This document shows, one piece after another, positions 1 through 5,796 of a DNA stretch of 5,796 bases. The stretch is from Bacteroidota bacterium. GTDB lineage: Bacteria > Bacteroidota > Bacteroidia > Chitinophagales > Chitinophagaceae. The stretch spans positions 1 through 5,796 of the forward strand of contig JAPLER010000179.1 in NCBI GenBank assembly GCA_026391115.1. Reading direction: 5' to 3'. Within the stretch, counting starts at the first letter, position 1, and the number at the start of each line of letters is the position of its first letter. Below the pieces are notes generated by a model that made no database searches, was not told where the DNA came from, and worked only from the letters and a program-made list of their open reading frames with translations. The translations under genes and the position numbers were made by a program.

Positions 1-1432
1 TATTTAATTTATTATTTGGAGTAAAAGGATCTACACCAAATGTAATAAATGAACGATTATTACCATCTTGAATATCTACTGTAGGGAATGCAGAACCTTT
101 AATAGCTCTGTAATCTCTATTCGCAGTATAGCCAAATGTTAACTCGTTACTAACATTATTGCTGAAACGGCTATTCAATTGTGCTACTACTCCATAAATA
201 TCATTATTAATTTCGTAGTTTGAATTACCATAGCTAATCGATGTTGTGCCAAATCTGTTACCACCAATTGAGTTTGAGTTACTGATTTGCACATCTCTTT
301 TGGATTGTAAATAGTTACCTCTAATGCTTAATTTGTGTTTATCGCTTAAATTAAAATCGAAACGAACAACAGCTTTATCGCTTTGTGTTTTCATATTGTA
401 ACCAGCATAACCACCCGTTTTATACCCATAAGCAGAATCTAAGAACGTCTGCAAAGAATCAAGTTTTCCTTTGTTAGTTACTGCGAATGCATCAATAGTT
501 ACAGGAGGTAAATCACTTCTCCTTTCTGCTTCATAGTTTGCAAAAAAGAAAATTTTATTTTTAATAATTGGTCCACCAAAGCTAACACCATATTGTTTTA
601 CGTCGAATGCAGTGGTGATAACATCTTCTTTACCTCCTGCACCAGCTTTTTTACCAACAAAATTTTCGTTACGCATATTATAAAAACCAGTACCATGAAA
701 AGTATTTGTACCACTTTTGGTAACTGCATTAATACTTGCACCAGTAAATCCTGCATCTCTCAAGTTGTATGGAGATAAGTTAATTTGTAATTCTTGAATA
801 GCATCCAAAGAAATAGGCGATGAATTGGTTTGACTACCATTTAAAGGTTGTAAACCAAATGAGTTATTGAAAATTGAACCATCAAGGGTAAAATTAATTG
901 CTCTATTATCTTGACCTGCAAATGAAGTACCATTAGATTGTGGTGTAAGTTTAGTAATATCGGTAATACTTCTATTTAAAGTAGGCAAACTACTTATTAA
1001 TCTACTATTGATATTTGTACTAGTACCTTTTCTATCTTTACTAATTAAAGCACCTTTTCTACTTGTGGTTAGCGTTACTTCTTTCAAATCAGTTTTGGCA
1101 TCAGCCATAGAAAATTCAATAACCGAAGGTTCGCCTAGTTGAATCCATACATCGGTTGCTGTTTCTGTTTTAAAACCAACATAAGTTACAGTTACTTTAT
1201 AAGGTCCGCCAACACGCAAGCCAGGTAGATTAAACTTACCAGTTTTATTACTTGCAGTAGCGTACTTAGTGCCACTAGGCTCATGAACTGCTTCTACTGT
1301 TGCACCTTGTAATGCAGTACCAGATGCATCTTTAATTGTTCCTGTAATGCTACCATTTGTTACTTGAGCCAATAATCCAAGTGGTAACAAAAACAAAGCA
1401 ATAAATGCTTTCATAGTTTTAGTTAATCTCAT
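1..1432 (-). CDS. Oar-like TonB-dependent receptor with carboxypeptidase-regulatory-like N-terminal domain (partial, C-terminus beyond window)
   Basis: This is an outer-membrane receptor that would take up or bind a large substrate using TonB energy. Reading the minus strand from the ATG at 1432-1430 gives an open frame of 477 codons with no stop, running off the left edge. Residues 1-22 are a signal peptide (MKAFIALFLLPLGLLA, then Q23). Residues about 24-112 form a carboxypeptidase-regulatory-like beta-sandwich (GSITGTIKDASGTALQGATV; YKVTVTYVGFKTE). LKEVTLTT at 116-123 is where a TonB-box-like stretch is expected. The plug domain follows (about 125-240), with SLDAIQELQINLSPYNLRD at 208-226 and GFTGASINAVTKSGTN at 228-243, both typical of the Oar group. 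Barrel strands start after about 245. SusC-type receptors differ in the plug, and no susD is next to it, so I favour Oar-like. A second in-frame ATG (M7) would also give a usable signal peptide. The substrate is unknown. It is transcribed divergently from the amylase. Confidence 0.9.
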   Translation of the reverse strand, partial: MRLTKTMKAFIALFLLPLGLLAQVTNGSITGTIKDASGTALQGATVEAVHEPSGTKYATASNKTGKFNLPGLRVGGPYKVTVTYVGFKTETATDVWIQLGEPSVIEFSMADAKTDLKEVTLTTSRKGALISKDRKGTSTNINSRLISSLPTLNRSITDITKLTPQSNGTSFAGQDNRAINFTLDGSIFNNSFGLQPLNGSQTNSSPISLDAIQELQINLSPYNLRDAGFTGASINAVTKSGTNTFHGTGFYNMRNENFVGKKAGAGGKEDVITTAFDVKQYGVSFGGPIIKNKIFFFANYEAERRSDLPPVTIDAFAVTNKGKLDSLQTFLDSAYGYKTGGYAGYNMKTQSDKAVVRFDFNLSDKHKLSIRGNYLQSKRDVQISNSNSIGGNRFGTTSISYGNSNYEINNDIYGVVAQLNSRFSNNVSNELTFGYTANRDYRAIKGSAFPTVDIQDGNNRSFITFGVDPFTPNNKLN

Positions 1433-1450
1433 AATAATTAATTTATGCTG

Positions 1451-1458
1451 CAAAGAAA
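1451..1458 (-). promoter_or_regulatory. Candidate Bacteroidota -7 element for the receptor gene
   Basis: On the minus strand this reads TTTCTTTG, followed by CAGC. It matches the Bacteroidota -7 consensus TAnnTTTG at all but one defined base. It lies 18 bases upstream of the receptor ATG, which would leave a leader of only about 10-15 bases. I see no convincing -33 TTG at the usual spacing: the nearest TTG is 11 bases upstream, too close. The call therefore rests on the -7 box and its position alone. Confidence 0.3.
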
Positions 1459-1605
1459 GTAAATATTAACAATTACATTTTAAGATAATATTAACATTTT
1501 ATTGTAATGTATTTGATACACAATAGATTTTATTCAACAAACGGACAACTTAGACTCCAAATATTTAACCTTTTAAAAAATAAAAATAATGATTGAAAAT
1601 ATTTT

Positions 1606-1624
1606 TTGTGTAATTATTACACAA
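1606..1624. promoter_or_regulatory. Perfect 9-bp inverted repeat upstream of the amylase (putative operator or 5' UTR hairpin)
   Basis: The sequence is TTGTGTAAT-T-ATTACACAA, two perfectly complementary 9-base arms around one central T. As RNA it would fold as an 8-bp stem with a 3-base loop, but the stem is AT-rich and weak, and no T-tract follows it, so it is not a terminator. Its near-perfect twofold symmetry and 19-bp length fit a site for a dimeric DNA-binding regulator. It sits 32 bases before the amylase ATG, inside the divergent intergenic region, so it could control the amylase, the receptor or both. The symmetry is seen directly; the operator role is inference. The regulator is not in the window. 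Confidence 0.45.
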
Positions 1625-1656
1625 CGTCTATTTTTACAAACTACAAAAAATGCTGT

Positions 1657-4600
1657 ATGAATCTTTTTACAAAAAAATCAGTTAAAAGACTGTTAGTCTT
1701 ATTGCTATTTGCTTCAATTTCTATAAATCAAAATTTTGCTCAACAACGCGTAAAAAAGGTTGTAGTGCAAGCTTTTTGGTGGGATAACTGGAACAACAAT
1801 TTTCGTTTTAAATGGGCTGATTATTTAACAGAATTAGCTCCACGTCTAAAAGCATTGGGTGTAGATGCTATTTGGGTTCCACCAAATTATAAAAATGATG
1901 GTCCAGGTTCTGTTGGCTATGGTCCATTTGACCAATATGATTTAGGAGATAAATACCAAAAAGGAGAAACTGCTAGTGATACAATGAGAACTAGAAGTGG
2001 TAATAAAGATGAACTTTTAAGAATGATTGCTGTGATGCATGCCAATGGTATTGAAGTAATTCAAGATATTGTTTTAAATCATCAATCTGGTGCAGGAAAC
2101 AGAGGTGGCGGTGGTGGAAGAGATTTTACAGCAGCATCTGCACCTTATCAAGACAATGCATCGAACTATTACAAAAATTTTAGATATGTGTGCTATGGCA
2201 CACCACACTTAGATACTAGTGCTGCAGATTATTTTACACGTAGAGGAAGATGGAGTAAAAATATTATGAATTTTTATCCAAATGCAAACAATAATTCAGT
2301 AAATACGAATGCCATTAATACTGCATATTTTGGACCAGATATGGCCTATGAAAATAATAGTATTGGATTAAGCACTAATATTCCAACATCAGGTTCTGTA
2401 ACAATAAAAGGTATTACAAAACCATATTTTAATCCAGTACAACCAAGCAACTATATGGCTCAAGGAGCAAAAGATTGGATTGTTTGGTATAAAAAGCAAA
2501 CTGGTTCTGATGGATTTAGATGGGATGCAGTAAAACATTTTGGATATGATGTTCAAAGAGATTTAACTTATGCTTTAAAATATCAAAGCGGTTTTGCTAA
2601 TGGTGGCAATAGCATGTTTAATGTAGGTGAATATGTGGGTCAAGCTAGTGAGGTTGATTATTATACTAGTCAGCTAATTAAAACAGGAACTCCATCAGAA
2701 TCGGGTGTAGCAAATGAACAGCTTAGTGGTGGTTTTGATTTTGGATTGAGAGGATACACCAATGGAGGAATTTATTCCATGGTAATGAGTGGTGGTGGTT
2801 TTGATATGCAGGCTATACCAGGTTGCCAACAATCTACTAGATATTTTGATTATCCAAATGGAGTAAGAGTTTACAAAACCGTTCCTTTTGTTAATAGTCA
2901 TGATACTTATAGACCAATACTTACAGCCAATGGCAACTATTCTCAACCACTAGGTAATAGTGCAGGTTGGAATACAGGTCAGGAGCTTGGTGGAAATGGT
3001 CAACACATAGACCCTCGTGAACCAAGATTTGCAGCTGCAAATGCAGTAATATCAGCAGTTGACGGCAATCCTTGCTTTTATATTGAAGATGTTTTTGATT
3101 ATTTTAGTTTAAATAAAAGATGGTCACATTTACCTTCTGATGTTGATAGTTTACCTTTAAGAAAAGATGTTGGAAACATTATGCAATGTCATCAAAAACT
3201 TAATTTTAAAGATGGAGATTATGGAGTACCAACTGCTCAAACAGGAACATCAGCACCATTTTATTTAGCAGGTTCAAGTACAGACCATCTTGTTATTGAA
3301 AGAACAGGAAAAGCTATCATTGGAATTACTGATGCTTATTCTCCTGCATCTAACAACTCATCAGACCAGCAAGTTTGGGTAACTTGTAATACAGCTTGGA
3401 CACCAGGCACTATTCTTTACGATTATTCTGGAGCTCATGGAATTAGTGGAAGTACCATTCAACCAGACAGAAGAGTGCTAATAAAAACAGCTCCTTGTGG
3501 ACATAATATTCCCGGAGTTTATGGACACGGTTATTCTATGTGGGCTCCATATCCAAACGGAACACCAACTTCTGTTCAAGATTTGTTCAACTATATTGCC
3601 ACATACGATCAACCAAGAGTTAGAACTACACAACAAGAATGGGAAATGGCGGATGATTTAGGCGATAGCCATTGTGCAAGTCTTGGTCAAGGTGGTCAAT
3701 TACCAGCAAATTCAACCAATCAACGTGTTGCAGGTAAAATATTTGTACAAAATGGTACTACTGTTTCTTACAAATTATTCCCTGCAATTGACAATACTAA
3801 CATTAGCATTTCTCTTTGGGATTTGAATGGAAATAAACTTAGTGAAGCAATTGGTAATAGCACAGTTATTGCTCCCATATCAAATACTTACAATGCTACA
3901 TATACCGGTTGGATTACAATAAAAGTAAGAAATGCAGTAAACACACAAGCTGCACAAAAAGTATGGGCAAATGTGACTTATACTGCACCTACAACACTTA
4001 ACACTAGAGACATTACAAATGATGCAACAACAAAAGTGTCAATTTGGACAGGCAATAAAGGCACAACCGATATTACAGATTGTGGTAATTGGGAAGAAGG
4101 TATAGTTCCAAATAATAGTTCTACTATTGTTATTCCTTCATACTCTTTTCCAGCACCAGTTTTTCCTAATGGCTTTGCTGGAAGAGTAATAATGCCAAAT
4201 AGCAAACTTATCAAAAGTGCTAATGTTAGTTTCTCTAATAGTAATTCAAAATTAACAGCAGTTGATGGTAGTTTTAGTGCAAGTAACTTTATTCCTAAAA
4301 GCTACACAATAAAATGTTCAAAAAATAATGATGTAACAAAAGCAAATGGTGTTAGTGCAACAGATGTATTACTGATACAAAGACATATTTTAAACACCAC
4401 TAAATTAAATAGTGCTTATAAACTAATTGCTGCAGATGCTACAGGAGATAAAAACATCAATGCTACGGATGTACTTAGAATTAAACGTTTAATTCTTGGT
4501 ACAGATACCACCTTTACAAGTGCTACAAGAGGTAGTAGATTGTGGGAATTTGTTGATAGTGCTTATGTTTTTCCTGATACCACCAACCCTTTTCCATTTA

Positions 4601-5391
4601 AAGATAGTATCGTTGCTGGTGCAACATTAAATAGTAACAAAACTAATCAAACCTTTATAGGTGTTAGATTAGGCGATGTTAATTACGATTGGAATCCAGC
4701 TGTTGCAAGAGGTATTGCACCTACTCCAGTTGAGTTTATTTACACCATTGGTAAAACAGATAAAGCACAGAGTTTAATTTATGTTCCAGTAACTGTAAAA
4801 AACTTTAAGCAAATAATGGCAACACAATACACACTTCATTTTGATAATATGAAATATGAATTAGTGGATGTGAAAAATAACAGTCTACTTGACTTAATTT
4901 ACAATGCCAATCAGACTAAGAAAACAGGCAACGTTAGCTTTATCTGGACTGATAATAATGCATCTGATAAAACTTTAATTGATGGTACTGAAATATTTAC
5001 TTTAGTACTTAAAACAAAAGCATTTGATAACGATATAACATTAAGTTTAAATGATGAAATTACAGCCACAGAAGCAGTAGGTAAAGCTTTTAAATCAGTT
5101 AGTATTATCATCAATAAAAAAGAAGTTTTAAAAGACAACTTTAGTGTGTCTCCAAATCCTAATAATGGCAATATTAGACTTGAAGTTTCAAGTAAATCAG
5201 ATAAAAAAATAAATGTAGTTTTATTAAATGTTCAAGGTAAAATGCTTTACACCAAAGCATTTGATGCAAAACAAGGATTAAATAATTTCAATCTTAACTT
5301 AAATAGTAATGGCAAATTAACTGCTGGTATTTATTTTGTTAAGATTAATGAAATGGAAGGAGAACAAGTTAAAAAAATTATAGTGGAGTAA
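1657..5391 (+). CDS. Secreted multidomain GH13 alpha-amylase with dockerin-like, cohesin-like and T9SS type A sorting domains
   Basis: The protein is predicted to cleave internal alpha-1,4 bonds of starch or glycogen outside the cell. The ATG at 1657 (1244 residues) is chosen because it directly begins a signal peptide: basic KKSVKR, a hydrophobic LLVLLLFA core, then NFA|QQ near residue 28. The longer frame from a TTG at 1606 starts inside a palindrome and adds a non-signal extension. There is no lipobox Cys, unlike SusG. GH13 motifs are complete: DIVLNH 137-142; GFRWDAVKH 286-294 with nucleophile D290; NVGEYVG with acid/base E325; FVNSHDT with D416. VGYGPFDQYDLGDKYQKG and the VKH form suggest the GH13_5-like, liquefying type. 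Domain C ends near WAPYP (629-633). Next come a beta-sandwich region (about 660-785), a WTG module (about 795-880), dockerin-like repeats (about 890-1013), a cohesin-like domain (about 1026-1155) and a T9SS sorting domain (about 1160-1244). Subfamily and domain borders are by eye. The gene stands alone, with its own terminator. Confidence 0.93.
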   Translation: MNLFTKKSVKRLLVLLLFASISINQNFAQQRVKKVVVQAFWWDNWNNNFRFKWADYLTELAPRLKALGVDAIWVPPNYKNDGPGSVGYGPFDQYDLGDKYQKGETASDTMRTRSGNKDELLRMIAVMHANGIEVIQDIVLNHQSGAGNRGGGGGRDFTAASAPYQDNASNYYKNFRYVCYGTPHLDTSAADYFTRRGRWSKNIMNFYPNANNNSVNTNAINTAYFGPDMAYENNSIGLSTNIPTSGSVTIKGITKPYFNPVQPSNYMAQGAKDWIVWYKKQTGSDGFRWDAVKHFGYDVQRDLTYALKYQSGFANGGNSMFNVGEYVGQASEVDYYTSQLIKTGTPSESGVANEQLSGGFDFGLRGYTNGGIYSMVMSGGGFDMQAIPGCQQSTRYFDYPNGVRVYKTVPFVNSHDTYRPILTANGNYSQPLGNSAGWNTGQELGGNGQHIDPREPRFAAANAVISAVDGNPCFYIEDVFDYFSLNKRWSHLPSDVDSLPLRKDVGNIMQCHQKLNFKDGDYGVPTAQTGTSAPFYLAGSSTDHLVIERTGKAIIGITDAYSPASNNSSDQQVWVTCNTAWTPGTILYDYSGAHGISGSTIQPDRRVLIKTAPCGHNIPGVYGHGYSMWAPYPNGTPTSVQDLFNYIATYDQPRVRTTQQEWEMADDLGDSHCASLGQGGQLPANSTNQRVAGKIFVQNGTTVSYKLFPAIDNTNISISLWDLNGNKLSEAIGNSTVIAPISNTYNATYTGWITIKVRNAVNTQAAQKVWANVTYTAPTTLNTRDITNDATTKVSIWTGNKGTTDITDCGNWEEGIVPNNSSTIVIPSYSFPAPVFPNGFAGRVIMPNSKLIKSANVSFSNSNSKLTAVDGSFSASNFIPKSYTIKCSKNNDVTKANGVSATDVLLIQRHILNTTKLNSAYKLIAADATGDKNINATDVLRIKRLILGTDTTFTSATRGSRLWEFVDSAYVFPDTTNPFPFKDSIVAGATLNSNKTNQTFIGVRLGDVNYDWNPAVARGIAPTPVEFIYTIGKTDKAQSLIYVPVTVKNFKQIMATQYTLHFDNMKYELVDVKNNSLLDLIYNANQTKKTGNVSFIWTDNNASDKTLIDGTEIFTLVLKTKAFDNDITLSLNDEITATEAVGKAFKSVSIIINKKEVLKDNFSVSPNPNNGNIRLEVSSKSDKKINVVLLNVQGKMLYTKAFDAKQGLNNFNLNLNSNGKLTAGIYFVKINEMEGEQVKKIIVE
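4321..4695 (+). other. Dockerin type I-like duplicated segment within the amylase
   Basis: Two repeats align without a gap. NDVTKANGVSATDVLLIQRH (from residue 891) pairs with ADATGDKNINATDVLRIKRL (from 926). The second has the full calcium-loop spacing D927-x-T929-x-D931 with D938 at position 12. The first has D892, T894 and D903 but an alanine (A896) at position 5, so its calcium binding may be weak. A further segment ends in FIGVRLGDVNYDW (1000-1012), a D-x-N-x-D piece that, from memory, often follows such repeats in large Bacteroidota secreted proteins. In clostridial cellulosomes dockerins dock enzymes onto cohesin scaffolds. No cellulosome is implied here, and the role is unknown. Confidence 0.7.
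4732..5121 (+). other. Cohesin-like beta-sandwich domain within the amylase
   Basis: Residues about 1026-1155 show the usual cohesin pattern. VPVTVKNFKQIMATQYTLHF (1043-1062) is an early strand pair. A FDNMKYELVDV segment follows, then a VSFIWTDN strand, then GTEIFTLVLKTKA. This lies directly after the dockerin-like repeats and before the sorting domain. The match is to the general cohesin/CBM-like fold by eye; profile searches might return only a related beta-sandwich. Function is unknown: it could bind the dockerin-like part of the same or another protein, bind sugar, or act as a spacer. Confidence 0.55.
5134..5388 (+). other. T9SS type A C-terminal sorting domain of the amylase
   Basis: The last 85 or so residues form a Por-secretion sorting signal. 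NFSVSPNPNNG (1161-1171) is the classic entry motif. It is followed by VVLLNVQGKMLYTKAF, the LTAGIYFVKI strand and the terminal KKIIVE. In the Bacteroidota such domains direct passage through the outer membrane by T9SS and are usually cleaved off on anchoring or release. This places the amylase at the cell surface or outside the cell and rules out a cytoplasmic role. Confidence 0.9.
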
Positions 5392-5410
5392 ATGCAACTA
5401 CTCTACTACT

Positions 5411-5445
5411 ACAAAGCCTCAACTTTTAGTTGAGGCTTTGTTTTT
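5411..5445 (+). terminator. Intrinsic terminator after the amylase gene
   Basis: A perfect 14-bp stem (5411-5424 with 5428-5441) closes on a TTT loop and is followed by a run of T to 5445. It starts 20 bases after the amylase stop codon. The reverse strand lacks a T-tract after the stem, so it acts on plus-strand transcription only. It separates the amylase from uvrA. Confidence 0.93.
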
Positions 5446-5517
5446 ATCTGACAATTCACAGAATATATCTTCTTTTATTTTTAATGAAATCGACAATGTT
5501 TAATCACACATATTTCA

Positions 5518-5525
5518 CATCTTCG
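5518..5525 (+). promoter_or_regulatory. Weak candidate -7 element for uvrA
   Basis: CATCTTCG lies 5 bases before the uvrA ATG and is followed by CAGCT, echoing the TTTCTTTG-CAGC arrangement before the receptor gene. It departs from TAnnTTTG at two of the six defined positions and has no clear -33 partner. If real, the transcript would be leaderless or nearly so. uvrA needs its own promoter because a terminator lies between it and the amylase; this is the best candidate seen, and a poor one. Confidence 0.2.
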
Positions 5526-5530
5526 CAGCT

Positions 5531-5796
5531 ATGCAAAATGATGCTATAGAAATCTTTGGAGCAAGAGAACACAATCTTAAAAATATTGATATATCCATCC
5601 CTAAAAATAAACTTGTTGTTTTTACTGGAGTAAGTGGTAGTGGCAAAAGTTCATTGGCTTTTGATACTATTTACAATGAGGGACAGCGAAGATATATGGA
5701 AAGTTTTAGTGCTTATGCACGACAGTTTTTAGGCAATATGGAAAGACCAGATGTTGATAAAATAACAGGGCTTTCGCCTGTAATTTCAATTGAACA
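5531..5796 (+). CDS. uvrA: UvrA, excinuclease ABC subunit A (partial, N-terminal 88 codons)
   Basis: UvrA is the damage-recognition ATPase of nucleotide excision repair: as a dimer with UvrB it scans DNA in the cytoplasm and loads UvrB at lesions. The visible part is a near-textbook N-terminus: GAREHNLKNIDISIPKNKL (10-28), Walker A GVSGSGKSS (33-41, with K39), then FDTIYNEGQRRYMESFSAY (44-62) and ARQFLGNMERPDVDKITGLS (63-82). The full protein is usually about 940 residues, so some 90% lies beyond the right edge. The ATG at 5531 fits the usual UvrA start closely and needs no extension. No Shine-Dalgarno sequence precedes it, as is normal for this phylum. It is separated from the amylase by a terminator and is probably an independent unit. 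Confidence 0.97.
   Translation, partial: MQNDAIEIFGAREHNLKNIDISIPKNKLVVFTGVSGSGKSSLAFDTIYNEGQRRYMESFSAYARQFLGNMERPDVDKITGLSPVISIE

Noticed and set aside
593..778. 61-residue plus-strand open frame
   Set aside because: It lies antisense inside the receptor gene, whose family motifs are clear in the minus-strand frame; its own translation resembles nothing.
1508..1515. TGTATTTG as a -7 element for the amylase
   Set aside because: It misses one defined base of TAnnTTTG and has no -33 TTG at suitable spacing; in AT-rich DNA such a match is expected by chance.
1606..1656. Amylase start at a TTG, adding 17 residues
   Set aside because: The extension does not look like a signal peptide and begins inside the palindrome; the ATG at 1657 gives a standard signal peptide at once.
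2725..2810. Two copies of a GGTGGTTTTGAT stretch as a DNA repeat
   Set aside because: They encode short Gly-Gly-Phe-Asp turns within the catalytic domain, and the similarity does not extend beyond a few codons.
2695..2946. 83-residue minus-strand open frame
   Set aside because: Antisense shadow of the GH13 catalytic domain, with no recognisable motif or promoter.
3978..4214. 78-residue minus-strand open frame
   Set aside because: Antisense shadow of the WTG-type module. Its hydrophobic look comes from the complement of Asn/Thr-rich coding sequence.
4911..5171. 86-residue minus-strand open frame
   Set aside because: Antisense shadow of the cohesin-like and sorting-domain regions.

Overview
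The window comes from a member of the Bacteroidota. Three things point there: an Oar-type TonB-dependent receptor, a secreted enzyme ending in a type IX secretion (T9SS) type A sorting domain, and AT-rich DNA without Shine-Dalgarno sequences but with TAnnTTTG-like -7 elements. The genus cannot be named from this sequence. Chitinophagales or a related order is a guess.

Layout. Positions 1-1432 (minus strand) hold the first 477 codons of an Oar-like TonB-dependent receptor; its C-terminal barrel lies beyond the left edge. A divergent intergenic region (1433-1656) follows. It carries a perfect 9-bp inverted repeat (1606-1624) that looks like an operator or a 5' UTR hairpin. Positions 1657-5391 (plus strand) encode one large multidomain GH13 alpha-amylase of 1244 residues. 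Its order is signal peptide, catalytic A/B/C domains, beta-sandwich region, WTG-type module, dockerin-like repeats, cohesin-like domain and T9SS sorting domain. A strong intrinsic terminator (5411-5445) closes this gene. At 5531 the first 88 codons of uvrA begin and run off the right edge.

How the genes relate. The amylase is probably exported by Sec, then secreted and anchored or released by T9SS, to cut starch or glycogen outside the cell. It sits alone: there is no susD, no SusG-type lipobox and no other glycosidase in the window, so this does not look like a classical Sus locus. The divergent receptor belongs to the Oar group rather than the SusC group, so a role in taking up maltodextrin is possible only by position. 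uvrA is a housekeeping DNA-repair gene separated from the amylase by the terminator. No tRNA, rRNA, CRISPR array, insertion sequence or phage gene was seen.

The most unusual features are the dockerin-like and cohesin-like modules within a single T9SS-exported amylase, and the near-operator-quality palindrome just upstream of it.
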